Positions 7,792-16,103 of a stretch of 64,000 nt of DNA are shown here, in pieces. The notes beneath the pieces were generated by a model. The model did not search any database, was not told where the DNA came from, and saw nothing but the letters and a program-made list of their open reading frames with translations. The DNA lies in the NCBI RefSeq assembly GCF_014333615.1, contig NZ_JACSCY010000005.1, positions 186,001 to 250,000 on the forward strand, in the 5' to 3' direction. Made by a program: the position numbers and the translations under genes. Source of the DNA: Hymenobacter citatus. Lineage in GTDB: Bacteria; Bacteroidota; Bacteroidia; Cytophagales; Hymenobacteraceae. Each line of letters starts with the position of its first letter. The stretch's first letter is position 1.

Positions 7792-8313
7792 TCACTCCTC
7801 ACCCTCGCGACGCAGCTGCTTCAGTTCCTTGCGCAGCTGGCGCACACGCTCATCAAAGCCATCGGGGTCGTAGTTCACCTCTTCCACATCCAGTTGCTCC
7901 AGCATGTCCATCAGAGCATCGGCGTGGTCGGCGCGTGTGCCGCTGTCTACCCGCACAAAGGCCAGTTCCGACCACAGCACGGCTTTTAGGCGCAGGCCAT
8001 CTTCGTGCAGCATCTGCATCTCTACCACCAGGTTGGAGTTGTCGAAGTGGATGAGTTGGGTGCGGATGCGCACTACCTCGCCGTGGCGCGCCGGCCGCAG
8101 GTAGCTGATGTGGTGTTTGGTGATAACCCAGCCCGCATTTTGCTGCTGCGCTAGTTGGCCCAGGTTGAGGGCGTAGTGCTGGGTGGTGTGGTCTTCGCGG
8201 GCGTTGAGGAAGTAATCGAGGTAGCGGGCGTTGTTGAGGTGGCCCAGCATGTCGCAATCTTGCAGGTAAACGCGGTGGGTACTTTCGGGGGTCTGGAGAA
8301 GGGCAGTGGACAT
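7792..8313 (-). CDS. Acyl-CoA thioesterase, 4HBT hotdog fold
   Basis: A 173-residue hotdog-fold enzyme. The 4HBT signature DCDMLGHLNNARYLDYF is at residues 19-35, with the catalytic Asp in DMLGHLN, followed by the central helix and strand WVITKHHISYLRPARHG. It would hydrolyse a small acyl-CoA; chain length cannot be judged. The C-terminal 40 residues are strongly acidic and basic (DPDGFDERVRQLRKELKQL), probably a charged helix. The gene follows ogt on the same strand but is separated from it by the inverted repeat at 8325-8498. Confidence 0.85.
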   Translation of the reverse strand: MSTALLQTPESTHRVYLQDCDMLGHLNNARYLDYFLNAREDHTTQHYALNLGQLAQQQNAGWVITKHHISYLRPARHGEVVRIRTQLIHFDNSNLVVEMQMLHEDGLRLKAVLWSELAFVRVDSGTRADHADALMDMLEQLDVEEVNYDPDGFDERVRQLRKELKQLRREGEE

Positions 8314-8324
8314 ATACTTGGCTG

Positions 8325-8498
8325 ATAGCTACTAGCTGTTGGCTGCTAGCTGCTGTTCTGGTAAGGGTAGGCGCTTGTAGGCTTTCGTTCTGGCGGCCAC
8401 ATGCAGCAGTTGATAAAAGTAAACGTCTGCTGCTTTGCGTATGCAGTGGTGCAAGTTGGCAAAAAAGCTAACAGCCAATAGCCAGCAGCTAAGAGCTA
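8325..8498. repeat. Imperfect inverted repeat, family G (TAGCTGCTGGCTATTGGC)
   Basis: Left arm about 8325-8354, right arm 8466-8498, around a 110-base spacer. The arms are themselves tandem AGCTnnTAGC-type words. The same stem family recurs at 60392-60509. The right arm ends seven bases before the ogt stop codon. Confidence 0.75.
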
Positions 8499-8504
8499 CT
8501 TCCT

Positions 8505-8993
8505 TCAGAACAGCTCGCCCTGCCCGGTTGGCCGCTCGTGGCGCAGCAGCCATTTCTTGCGGTGCAGCCCGCCGGCATAGCCCGTTAGCTGACCATTGGT
8601 CCCAATGATGCGGTGGCAGGGTAGCACAATTCCTAAAGGGTTTTGCCCATTGGCCGCGCCCACGGCCCGCACCGCGCCGGGGTTGCCCAATTGCCGGGCC
8701 AAATCGAGGTAGGACGCCGTACGGCCGTAGCCTACCCCCAGCAGCGCCGCCCACACTTGCCGTTGAAAATCAGTGCCTTTCTCGAAATGATACGTCAGAT
8801 TGAATTCCCGCAGCTCGCCCGCAAAGTAGGCCATAAGTTGGCGGTGTGCCTCACGCAGGCACTCGGGCACATCTGCCGCGGGGGTAGGCGCCTGGCCGTG
8901 CGGCTCATCTAAAAAAGTCACCGCAGCCAGACCCGCATTGGAGCCGCGCAAAGCTAGCAGGCCTATTGGGGTAGGAAGGTAGGCGTCAGGCAT
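8505..8993 (-). CDS. ogt: Methylated-DNA--protein-cysteine methyltransferase
   Basis: A 162-residue O6-alkylguanine repair protein that takes the alkyl group onto its own cysteine. The acceptor is Cys126 in LPCHRIIG; the helix-turn-helix and arginine finger region lies in YLDLARQLGNPGAVRAVGAANG. The start is the ATG at 8993 (MPDAYLPTPIG); the longer frame upstream runs back through an inverted repeat and is not real. Length and the lack of an N-terminal AdaA domain mark it as the Ogt/MGMT type. Confidence 0.94.
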   Translation of the reverse strand: MPDAYLPTPIGLLALRGSNAGLAAVTFLDEPHGQAPTPAADVPECLREAHRQLMAYFAGELREFNLTYHFEKGTDFQRQVWAALLGVGYGRTASYLDLARQLGNPGAVRAVGAANGQNPLGIVLPCHRIIGTNGQLTGYAGGLHRKKWLLRHERPTGQGELF

Positions 8994-8999
8994 ATTGGG

Positions 9000-9203
9000 G
9001 AAGTGGTGAAATGGTGAGTTTGTGAAATGGTGAGTTTTTCGTTCTGTCATCCTGAGCTTGTGAAGGACCTTATCACGTGAGAACGATAAACGTGAAAGCG
9101 AGTCGTTGTTACGCCTGTCGTTCAACGTGATAAGGTCCTTCGCAAGCTCAGGATGACAGAACGAAAAACTCACCATTTCACAAACTCACCATTTCACCAC
9201 TTC
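9000..9203. repeat. Giant inverted repeat, family A
   Basis: Arms 9000-9086 and 9118-9203, about 85 bp and nearly perfect, loop 31 bases. Order inside the arm: tandem GGTGAAAT units, CGTTCTGTCATCCTGAGCTT, GAAGGACCTTATCACGTG, GAACGA. The right arm ends one base before the stop codon of the minus-strand gene at 9205. Confidence 0.94.
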
Positions 9204-9204
9204 T

Positions 9205-9714
9205 CTACCCCTCAAACCGCGCCATGCTGCTCCAGAGGCGCTCAAACTCGCGGTCGTAGGGACGCACGATGGCGGGGTCGTCGGTGATGAGCAGGTTTTC
9301 CTGGTTGTAGTGGGCAGCCGAGCGCGTCCAGTTGTAGCTGCCCGTGAGTACCGACTGGTTGTCGGCTACGGCAAACTTGTGGTGCATGTGGTTCTCGGTG
9401 CGGTCGACGTGCACGTTAATGCCGGCTTTATGTAACTGGCGGATGTCGGAGCCTAAGTCCTCCAGCTTATCGTTGTCAGTGAGGATGCGCACATGCACGC
9501 CGCGCTGGTGCGCCTCTAGCAGGGCCGCCGTCAGCCGGTCGTCGGCAATCGTGAACACGCACACGTCCAGCGTTTCGGCAGCGCGTCCGATAAAGCGCTG
9601 GATGGCACCCGCGCAGTCGTCGTGGGGGCTGAAGTGCACCTCAGCGTGGGGTGTGCGGGCGGGTGGGGTAGAAAGCGGAACGGGGGTAATCGAATGAGGC
9701 ACTGTGGGTAGCAA
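9205..9714 (-). CDS. Phospholipase D-like phosphodiesterase, single HKD motif
   Basis: A 169-residue PLD-superfamily protein with one HKD motif (His111, Lys113 and Asp118 in HHKFAVAD, then GSYNWT), so it probably works as a dimer like the bacterial Nuc nuclease. The N-terminal 20 residues are proline and threonine rich. No ATG is available near the front: the frame starts at TTG 9714 or GTG 9699. It lies nine bases behind the glycoside hydrolase gene and is probably translated from the same transcript. Nuclease and phospholipase activities are both possible. Confidence 0.82.
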   Translation of the reverse strand: MLPTVPHSITPVPLSTPPARTPHAEVHFSPHDDCAGAIQRFIGRAAETLDVCVFTIADDRLTAALLEAHQRGVHVRILTDNDKLEDLGSDIRQLHKAGINVHVDRTENHMHHKFAVADNQSVLTGSYNWTRSAAHYNQENLLITDDPAIVRPYDREFERLWSSMARFEG

Positions 9715-9723
9715 ATTCGGAGG

Positions 9724-10932
9724 TTAGGAAAAAGAAAGCACCGGTTTGGGCTGCCGTCGGGGCCGGGCGTTGGCCACGGTGGCCTGTGCCTGCCGGAGCG
9801 CCTCGGCCGAAGGCCGATCTAAGATACGAAGCGGCGGACCATCGGGCCGCAGCTCGGCATCCCACAGGCCCGAGCGGTGCCAGTTATCGAGGAAGTCCCA
9901 GTCGGGCCGGTCGATGATGGGGTAGCAACACACGCCCCACAGCGGCACGCCCGCTTGCAGGGCCTGGGCACACTCCTGGCCAATGTAGTGCCACCACTTG
10001 GGCCGGTCGATGCCGGGGTGGCTGGTTTCGGTGAGCACCACGGGACGGCCGTAACGGCGGTGGGCCATTTGCAATAACTTGTGCAAGGGCGTCCAGCGCG
10101 GGTTGGCCGGCGTATCGGCCCAGCCAATGGTTTCGTGCGGGTCCAGCTGCCACTGGTTGTCGTAGTAGAAGTTGAAGCCCAGGATATCCAGGTACTCCTC
10201 GCGGCCGCCCAGCTCGGGACACAGGCGCCCGGCCAGCATATCCACCGACTGAAACTGGTTGTTGGTGAACTCCACGCAGCGCTGGCGCTCGGCCCTACCC
10301 GCCCCCAGGCGCGGCACCACGTTGATGAGCGGCTCGGTGGTCAAGATCCGAATGCCGGGGTCGGCCTCACGCAGGGCGACCACACCTTCAATGTAGGCAC
10401 GCATCAGCCCGCGCTTCACCTCCCAGCCCTGCCCCACGCAGTAGGGCGAAGTGCCGCGCACATCGCCCCCCAGCCACGACATAAAGCTCACCTCGTTGAT
10501 GGGCGTCACAATCAGCTCGCCCTCGGGGCGCTGCTGGCGGTAGAAGTCTACAAAGGCCCGGCACAGCGCGGCAAAGCGTCGGGCAAACATGGGGTGCAGG
10601 GGCGTCAGGTCGTCGGGGTAGCCAAAGTGGCACAGGTCCCAGATCTGCTGCACGCCCAGGCGCTGGCCCACTTCCAGCATGGTTTGCACGGTGCTCCAGT
10701 CATAATGGTAGGGCTTGGTCTCGATCTGGCTCCAGCGGATGCCTTCGCGCACGGTCTGGATATGAAACTCGCGCTGAATGTCCTGATAATCTTGCTCTAT
10801 CAGTTGCAAATGCCCCGTGAGGGGTAAGAAATCGACCCGGTTGCCGAAGGCGTTCAGCTGGTCGGTGCACTCATAGCCAGCCATCCAGAATGAGCGAAAA
10901 GGAGAGGTCGTGGTGTGGTCGTGGTGTGGCAT
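9724..10932 (-). CDS. Clan GH-A glycoside hydrolase-like protein (GH1-like)
   Basis: A 402-residue TIM-barrel protein. Two glutamates fit the retaining clan A pair: the acid/base in TPINEVSF near residue 135 and the nucleophile in VLTETSHPG near residue 310, at the ends of strands 4 and 7. GIRWSQIE and LCHFGYPDDL resemble family GH1 beta-glucosidases. No signal peptide, so a cytoplasmic role is likely. A second Met at residue 17 (MAGYECTDQ) is an alternative start. Substrate unknown; similar proteins are annotated only broadly as beta-glucosidases. Confidence 0.78.
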   Translation of the reverse strand: MPHHDHTTTSPFRSFWMAGYECTDQLNAFGNRVDFLPLTGHLQLIEQDYQDIQREFHIQTVREGIRWSQIETKPYHYDWSTVQTMLEVGQRLGVQQIWDLCHFGYPDDLTPLHPMFARRFAALCRAFVDFYRQQRPEGELIVTPINEVSFMSWLGGDVRGTSPYCVGQGWEVKRGLMRAYIEGVVALREADPGIRILTTEPLINVVPRLGAGRAERQRCVEFTNNQFQSVDMLAGRLCPELGGREEYLDILGFNFYYDNQWQLDPHETIGWADTPANPRWTPLHKLLQMAHRRYGRPVVLTETSHPGIDRPKWWHYIGQECAQALQAGVPLWGVCCYPIIDRPDWDFLDNWHRSGLWDAELRPDGPPLRILDRPSAEALRQAQATVANARPRRQPKPVLSFS

Positions 10933-10946
10933 AGGGTAGGGGTTTG

Positions 10947-11060
10947 GTGGTGAGATGGTGAAATAGTGAGATGGTGAGTTTGATGTTCTACCTGAGCAGC
11001 TTGCACAGAGGCGTATTCAGAACATCAAACTCACTATTTCACCACTCACCATCTCACCAC
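10947..11060. repeat. Short-loop inverted repeat with tandem arms only
   Basis: Arms 10947-10989 and 11019-11060, made of GGTGAGAT/GGTGAAAT units plus GTTTGATGTTCT. It lacks the GAAGGACCTT core; the 29-base loop still begins ACCTGAGCAGCTTGC, apparently a decayed core. The stop of the cation efflux gene (11061-11063) abuts the right arm. Confidence 0.88.
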
Positions 11061-12011
11061 TTACTGCGACGAGCCGCTGATTTCGGTGGCGCGGTGCTTT
11101 TGGCCGAGGGACTTGGCTTCGATGAAAATGCGCTTGAACTCCGGGTATTTCTCCCGAATATCATCCTGTAAATCGTCGATGGCCTGCTCCACTTCCACGG
11201 CGTTCAGGTCGCGGCGGAACTGCACATCGAGGGCCAGGATAACGTCCTCGGGGCCAAGGTAGGAAGTGAGTGGGGGCCGCACCTGGTCTACGGCATCGTG
11301 CTGACGGGCAATCTGTTGCAGGTCGTTGAGCGTATCGCGGTCTACGCCTTCACCAATGAGCAGGCCTTTGGTTTCGCGGATCAGGAACACGGCCACGCAC
11401 ACCAGCAACAGCCCAATGCAGATGGAAGCCGCGCCGTCGAGGTAGGGATTGTTGAGGGCGTGCCCGAAGTACACACCCAGTAGCGCAATGGCCAGGCCAA
11501 TCAGCGCCGCGAAGTCTTCCATCAGAATGGCAAACACGGAGGGGTCTTTGCTGCGGCGCAACGACGTCCAGAATCCCACTACCCCGCGGCTGCTGTTGAA
11601 CTCGCGCAGGGCAATCAGGAAAGACGTGCCCTCGAACAGGATACCCAGTCCCAGCACCCAGTAGTTCCAGGTAGGGTCGGTGATGGGGGCCGGCTCGCGC
11701 AGGTGCTCAATGCCTTCATAAATCGACATGCCGCCACCTACCGAAAACACCAGCACGGCTACAATTAACGACCAGAAATACAACTCTTTACTGCGCCCAA
11801 ACGGAAATTCCAAGGAGGCGGGCTTCAGGCTTTGGTGCAATCCGTAGAGCAGCAAAAACCCATTGCCGCTATCAACCAGTGAGTGAATTCCTTCCGATAG
11901 CATAGCCGAGCTACCCGTGAAGTAGGTAGCCACAAACTTGGCAATGGCAATAGCAATATTGGCCCCAATAGCCCCGTAAATAACTAGCTTGGAGGATGAT
12001 TTTCCGGCCAT
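11061..12011 (-). CDS. Cation diffusion facilitator family transporter
   Basis: A 316-residue inner membrane transporter that should export a divalent metal (Zn, Fe, Mn or Co) in exchange for protons. Six membrane helices are recognisable between residues 8 and 220; metal-site residues sit in HSLVDSGN of helix 2 and in EDFAALIG of helix 5. A cytoplasmic domain follows (LTSYLGPEDVILALDVQF), as usual in the family. Metal specificity cannot be decided. Divergent from the APC permease gene, with a 214-base region between them. Confidence 0.9.
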   Translation of the reverse strand: MAGKSSSKLVIYGAIGANIAIAIAKFVATYFTGSSAMLSEGIHSLVDSGNGFLLLYGLHQSLKPASLEFPFGRSKELYFWSLIVAVLVFSVGGGMSIYEGIEHLREPAPITDPTWNYWVLGLGILFEGTSFLIALREFNSSRGVVGFWTSLRRSKDPSVFAILMEDFAALIGLAIALLGVYFGHALNNPYLDGAASICIGLLLVCVAVFLIRETKGLLIGEGVDRDTLNDLQQIARQHDAVDQVRPPLTSYLGPEDVILALDVQFRRDLNAVEVEQAIDDLQDDIREKYPEFKRIFIEAKSLGQKHRATEISGSSQ

Positions 12012-12224
12012 AGTAGATGATATGTGTAACTCGGTTGTACGGTGGGGCTCGGAGCAAGGTTAAGACGCGCGGTTTGGGCACGTGCCGCAAAGGAGTTGGT
12101 TTCGGCGCAAAGATGCCTGCTGCCCAATTGCTGTTGTTGGCGCAGCCACTGCAGATCCACTACTAGGCAAACATTTCGGCGCGGCGCGGCTTTCTACCCT
12201 CATCACGCTCCCTTTCCACTATTT

Positions 12225-13655
12225 ATGGCTCACCTCGACCCAGACTCCCCTACCCCATTAGTCCCTACGTTGCAGCGGCGCTTGGGCCTAGTGCAGGCCA
12301 CCGCCCTTAATATGATAGACATGGTGGGTATTGGGCCGTTTGTCACCCTCCCGCTCGTTATGGGCTTTATGGGCCCCAACTTCTTGCTGGCGTGGCTGGT
12401 AGGTGCTGGCCTAGCCGCTGTAGATGGCCTGATTTGGAGTGAGTTGGGCGCGGCCTACCCCGAGGCTGGCGGTAGCTACCGCTTCCTGAAGCTGGCCTAC
12501 GGCGAGCAAAAGTGGGGTAGGCTGATGTCGTTTCTGTACGTCTGGCAAACGCTTATTCAGTCGCCGCTGGTGCTGGCTTCGGGTGCCATCGGCTTTGCCC
12601 AGTATTTTGGCTACCTCGTGCCCCTCACCGAGTGGTGGCAGCCCAAGCTGGTGGCCGGCAGCGTGGTACTGCTGCTTATTGCGCTGCTCTACCGCCGCAT
12701 CGAGGATATTGGCAAGCTGGGGGTGGCGCTGTGGGTAGGCGTATTGACCCTGATGGGGTGGCTGATTTTTGGCGGCCTCACGCACGCCCATCACCCGGTC
12801 GATATCCTACCTGGGGGTGGGATGCCGGCTTTGCCAGGGCTGCTGCTCTCGGGAGCTATGGGCCACGCCGCCGTCAATACCATCTATTCCTACCTCGGCT
12901 ACTACAACGTATGCCACTTGGGCGCCGAAATCAAACAACCGGAAAAAGTGATTCCGCGCAGCATTTTTCTGAGTATTCTGGGCATTGCGGGGCTGTACCT
13001 GCTGATGAACTGGAGCGTGGGCACCGTCATTCCGTGGCAGGAAGTGCAGAGCTGGCAAAGCGGTGCCGGCGACAAATCGCAGTTTATCGTGAGCGTATTT
13101 GTGGAGCGCCTGTACGGGCCGGCCGCTGCCACCGTAGCCACGGCCATGGTGCTGCTAGTGGCGTTTGCCTCGCTGTTTGCGGTGCTGCTGGGCTACTCGC
13201 GCATTCCCTACGCAGCGGCCGCCGACGGCGAGTTTTTGCCCGTGTTTGGCAAGCTGCACCCTACCAAGCAGTTTCCCTACGTGTCGTTGCTGCTGCTGGG
13301 GGGTGTGGGTTTTGTGTTCAGCTTGTTGTTTCGGCTGGGCGAGGTGATTGCGGCCATTCTGGCCATGCGCATTCTGGTGCAGTTTGTGGGCCAGGCGGTG
13401 GGGCTGGTGTTGCTCCGGCGTCGACGTGGCACGGCGGCGCTGCCGTTCAAGATGCCGCTGTATCCCCTACCCGTCATCCTGGTTATCCTCGTGTGGCTGT
13501 TCGTGTTTGTGGGCATCACGCCGGTGGCGGTGGAGTGGGGCGGGGTTCGGTTTAATCTTTATTTCCAAGTGGCCGCGCTGGGCATGATGGCATTGGGCGC
13601 GGTGGCGTTTCTGCTCTGGAGCCGGCAGCAACGGCGGTGGCCGTTTAGTAAGTGA
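12225..13655 (+). CDS. APC superfamily amino acid permease
   Basis: A 476-residue permease with about 12 membrane helices. Helix 1 holds the broken-helix signature NMIDMVGIGPFV of the amino acid-polyamine-organocation family, and GAAYPEAGGSYRFL follows helix 2. The ATG at 12225 (MAHLDPDSP) starts it; upstream frame is rich in Arg and Cys and is non-coding. Substrate unknown. Ends in a basic tail and is followed by the inverted repeat at 13690. Confidence 0.88.
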   Translation: MAHLDPDSPTPLVPTLQRRLGLVQATALNMIDMVGIGPFVTLPLVMGFMGPNFLLAWLVGAGLAAVDGLIWSELGAAYPEAGGSYRFLKLAYGEQKWGRLMSFLYVWQTLIQSPLVLASGAIGFAQYFGYLVPLTEWWQPKLVAGSVVLLLIALLYRRIEDIGKLGVALWVGVLTLMGWLIFGGLTHAHHPVDILPGGGMPALPGLLLSGAMGHAAVNTIYSYLGYYNVCHLGAEIKQPEKVIPRSIFLSILGIAGLYLLMNWSVGTVIPWQEVQSWQSGAGDKSQFIVSVFVERLYGPAAATVATAMVLLVAFASLFAVLLGYSRIPYAAAADGEFLPVFGKLHPTKQFPYVSLLLLGGVGFVFSLLFRLGEVIAAILAMRILVQFVGQAVGLVLLRRRRGTAALPFKMPLYPLPVILVILVWLFVFVGITPVAVEWGGVRFNLYFQVAALGMMALGAVAFLLWSRQQRRWPFSK

Positions 13656-13689
13656 GGGTGCTTATACTTGTGGGTTAGTTGAACCCTCT

Positions 13690-13808
13690 TGTCATCCTGA
13701 GCATGTGGCGCATCAAGCCAGTGTCGAAGGACCTTTTCAGGGTAGGGCGAATTGTCGTTACGATAATCGTTCACGCGTGAAAAAGTCCTTCGCAGGCTCA
13801 GGATGACA
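13690..13808. repeat. Inverted repeat, family A variant with insert
   Basis: Left arm 13690-13739, right arm 13777-13808. The left arm has 22 extra bases (around GTGGCGCATCAAGCC) between TCCTGAGC and CGAAGGACC that are missing on the right. The loop keeps TCGTTACGA and AATCGTTC. Confidence 0.82.
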
Positions 13809-13840
13809 GACGTTTTTTCAGTATCACCTATTCCCTACCC

Positions 13841-14380
13841 ATGAAGCTACTGTATATCCTTCTACTCTCCCTACTCAGCCTTACCGCCTTCGCCCAAACT
13901 ACCCCCGACGTCATTCCCTGGAGCGCTAAGCACCGCCTCACGGCCCAGGATTTCGGCGTGAAGCTGAAGAAAGAAACCATCGGCAAGGCCGAGTTTCAGC
14001 TCACTACCGAAACGCGTACCAACCTCTACACCAAGCAAAAGCGCACCATCGTACGCAACGGACTGGTACGCTCCAAGTCCAGCATTAACCCGGCGCACAA
14101 CGTGGCGCAGCAGCTCCGCTTCCAGCAGACCTTGTTCGACATCACCGAAATTTACGCCCGCAAGCTGCGCCAGCTGATGCCCGCCACGCCCACGGACGCC
14201 CCTACCCCCACCTCAGCCAAAACCGACCCGGCCGCCCAGATGACAGCCGCCGCGGCCAAGCGCCGCCAGCAATACCGCCTCCAGACGGCCAATAGCACCA
14301 TCGCTGCCAAGCAGGCCCAGTGGGAAAAGACGATTCAGAAGGAATTGACGGCGTTGCAGCAGTTTGCGCTGCCGGAGTAA
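13841..14380 (+). CDS. Secreted DUF922-like protein without the metal-binding histidines
   Basis: A 179-residue exported protein. The first 19 residues are a signal peptide ending AFAQ. IPWSAKHRLTAQDFG and LFDITEIYARKLRQ resemble the two ends of DUF922, a putative zinc protease family from Bacteroidota and Proteobacteria in which I recall an HEQxHFD motif. Here the matching stretch reads RFQQTLFD, so the zinc-binding residues are absent and the protein is probably not a protease. The C-terminal half is Ala, Gln, Lys and Thr rich and likely helical. The family match is tentative. Confidence 0.55.
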   Translation: MKLLYILLLSLLSLTAFAQTTPDVIPWSAKHRLTAQDFGVKLKKETIGKAEFQLTTETRTNLYTKQKRTIVRNGLVRSKSSINPAHNVAQQLRFQQTLFDITEIYARKLRQLMPATPTDAPTPTSAKTDPAAQMTAAAAKRRQQYRLQTANSTIAAKQAQWEKTIQKELTALQQFALPE

Positions 14381-14389
14381 GGAAAGTAA

Positions 14390-14434
14390 TGCAGACCGTC
14401 CCTTCTCCCGCTGGTCCAAAGGACGGTCTGCCTC
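14390..14434. terminator. Possible terminator hairpin between convergent genes
   Basis: GCAGACCGTCC pairs exactly with GGACGGTCTGC across a 19-base loop. There is no T run after it, so termination strength is doubtful. Confidence 0.45.
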
Positions 14435-14447
14435 CTACTGGGTAGTT

Positions 14448-14954
14448 CTACCCTACCCACTTCTCATAGCAGAAAAACCGCAGTCCTGGCCGGAACGCCA
14501 GCGTGATTTCGCCGGCGAAACGGTAGCCCAGTTTGGGGAAAAGACGCTGGGTGGCCTGGTTTTCGGAGTTGGTGTCTACGCGCAGTACGCGCAAGCCTTG
14601 CTGCTGGGCCAGCTCCTCGGCTTTTTGCAGGAGCGCCGCGGCCACGCCCCTACCCTGCGCGGCCGGGTCTACGGCTAAGCGGTGCGTTACGAGGGCGGGC
14701 TCGGTCACGTCCCAGTCGGCTTGGGCATACTCGGCGTCCTGGTCGTTGTGGGTGAGGGCGGCGATGCCGGCCAGCTGCCCATCCAACTCTGCCAGCCATA
14801 GGTGCTGCCGGGCAATGTCGCGCTGAAATACGGCTTCATTAGGGTAGGAGTCTTCCCACTGAAAATTGCCGGCTGCATTCATCAGCGGCACCACCCGACG
14901 GATGAGGGAGAGAATAGCGGGAATGTCGGTAGGGGTAGCAAGGCGAAGCGTCAT
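14448..14954 (-). CDS. GNAT family N-acetyltransferase
   Basis: A 168-residue acetyltransferase. The acetyl-CoA pyrophosphate-binding motif is AVDPAAQGRGVAAALL near residue 90, followed by the C-terminal motif LRVDTNSENQATQRLFPKLGY typical of GNAT proteins. The ATG at 14954 (MTLRLATPTDIP) gives the usual short N-terminus. Acceptor substrate unknown. It lies downstream of hemB on the same strand, with the terminator at 14968-15012 in between. Confidence 0.87.
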   Translation of the reverse strand: MTLRLATPTDIPAILSLIRRVVPLMNAAGNFQWEDSYPNEAVFQRDIARQHLWLAELDGQLAGIAALTHNDQDAEYAQADWDVTEPALVTHRLAVDPAAQGRGVAAALLQKAEELAQQQGLRVLRVDTNSENQATQRLFPKLGYRFAGEITLAFRPGLRFFCYEKWVG

Positions 14955-14967
14955 ACGGCAAAAATAA

Positions 14968-15012
14968 ACAGTCCGCCCAATCATCGTTTCTGATGAGTAG
15001 ACGGACCGCCAT
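14968..15012 (-). terminator. Terminator after hemB
   Basis: On the minus strand GTCCG and CATC segments pair with GATG and CGGAC across AGAAAC, followed by TGTTTATTTT. It lies 18 bases past the hemB stop codon. Confidence 0.6.
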
Positions 15013-15029
15013 AGCGTTTATGCAATCAA

Positions 15030-16022
15030 CTACCCTCGCCGCAACACTTCGGCGGCTTCCTTGGCGAAGTAAGTCAGGATGGCATCGGCGCCGGCGCGCT
15101 TGATGCTCAGCAGCACTTCCATCATGGTTTTTTCGCCATCAATCCAGCCTTGTTGGGCGGCAGCTTTCACCACGGCATACTCCCCCGACACGTTGTAGGC
15201 CGTAACGGGCAGGGTGGTGTTATTGCGCACTTCCCGGATGATGTCGAGGTAGCTGAGGGCAGGCTTCACCATCACCATATCGGCACCTTCCTGCTCGTCG
15301 AGGGCCAGCTCGCGCAGGGCTTCGCGACGGTTGGCAGGGTTCATCTGGTAGGTTTTCTTGTCGCCGCGTTTGGGGGCCGAGTCCAGCGCGTCGCGGAAGG
15401 GGCCGTAGAAAGCCGAAGCGTACTTAGCCGTGTAGCTCATGATGCTCACGTGGCTGAACCCGTTTTTGTCCAGCACGTCCCGAATCCAGGCCACGCGGCC
15501 GTCCATCATGTCGGAGGGCGCAATCACGTCGGCGCCGGCGCGGGCCTGGGCCAGGGCCATTTGGCCGAGCACCTCCAGGGTAGCATCGTTGAGAATCTCG
15601 CCCGACTCGGGGTCTACCACGCCGTCGTGGCCGTCCGAGGAGTAGGGGTCCATGGCCACGTCGGTCATCAAGACCACCTCCGGAAACTGCCGCTTGATGT
15701 CGGCCACGGTGCGCAGGTACAGGCCGTTGGGATTGGCCGACTCACGCGCCAGGCGGTCCTTCACGGAATCTTCCAGCCCCGGAAACGGCGCAAAGCTCTT
15801 GATACCCAGCTCCACGCAGCGCCCAATTTCGTCGATAATCCGGTCGGGTGAGTAACGGTGAATACCCGGCATCGACTTCACTTCTACCTCCTTGTTCTGC
15901 CCATCAATCATGAACAGCGGGTAAATAAAATCATGTACCGACAGGGAGGTTTCCTGCACCAAATCGCGGATTACCTGAGACTTACGGTTGCGACGCGGGC
16001 GGTGCGTGGGGATAATAGACAT
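15030..16022 (-). CDS. hemB: Delta-aminolevulinic acid dehydratase (porphobilinogen synthase)
   Basis: Condenses two 5-aminolevulinate molecules to porphobilinogen in haem biosynthesis. A 330-residue protein of normal length with the two Schiff-base lysines Lys200 (MSYTAKYASAFYGPFRDA) and Lys253 (MVMVKPALSYLD), matching E. coli Lys195 and Lys247. DVAMDPYSSDGHDG replaces the cysteine-rich zinc site, so a zinc-independent, magnesium-type enzyme is expected. The ATG at 16022 is chosen; an in-frame ATG at 16049 would add nine residues. Alone here, without other haem genes. Confidence 0.96.
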   Translation of the reverse strand: MSIIPTHRPRRNRKSQVIRDLVQETSLSVHDFIYPLFMIDGQNKEVEVKSMPGIHRYSPDRIIDEIGRCVELGIKSFAPFPGLEDSVKDRLARESANPNGLYLRTVADIKRQFPEVVLMTDVAMDPYSSDGHDGVVDPESGEILNDATLEVLGQMALAQARAGADVIAPSDMMDGRVAWIRDVLDKNGFSHVSIMSYTAKYASAFYGPFRDALDSAPKRGDKKTYQMNPANRREALRELALDEQEGADMVMVKPALSYLDIIREVRNNTTLPVTAYNVSGEYAVVKAAAQQGWIDGEKTMMEVLLSIKRAGADAILTYFAKEAAEVLRRG

Positions 16023-16103
16023 GCGAAAGCGAGGATGATTCAACGGCAAAATAACAGCGCGTTGCCTGTAAAGTTCAGGCTATCTTCCGCAAAACCCAGA
16101 TAC

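Noticed and set aside
10081..10827. 248-codon plus-strand ORF
   Set aside because: Antisense of the GH-A hydrolase gene; no family features, His/Gln/Gly-rich as expected from reversed GC-rich codons.
9205..12011. A defence island from the PLD nuclease-like gene and neighbours
   Set aside because: The PLD protein lies behind a glycoside hydrolase with no helicase, methylase or other defence-type partner; nothing beyond the single HKD motif supports it.
12632..13555. 307-codon ORF within the APC permease gene
   Set aside because: Out-of-frame shadow; the permease frame shows 12 hydrophobic helices and the family signature.
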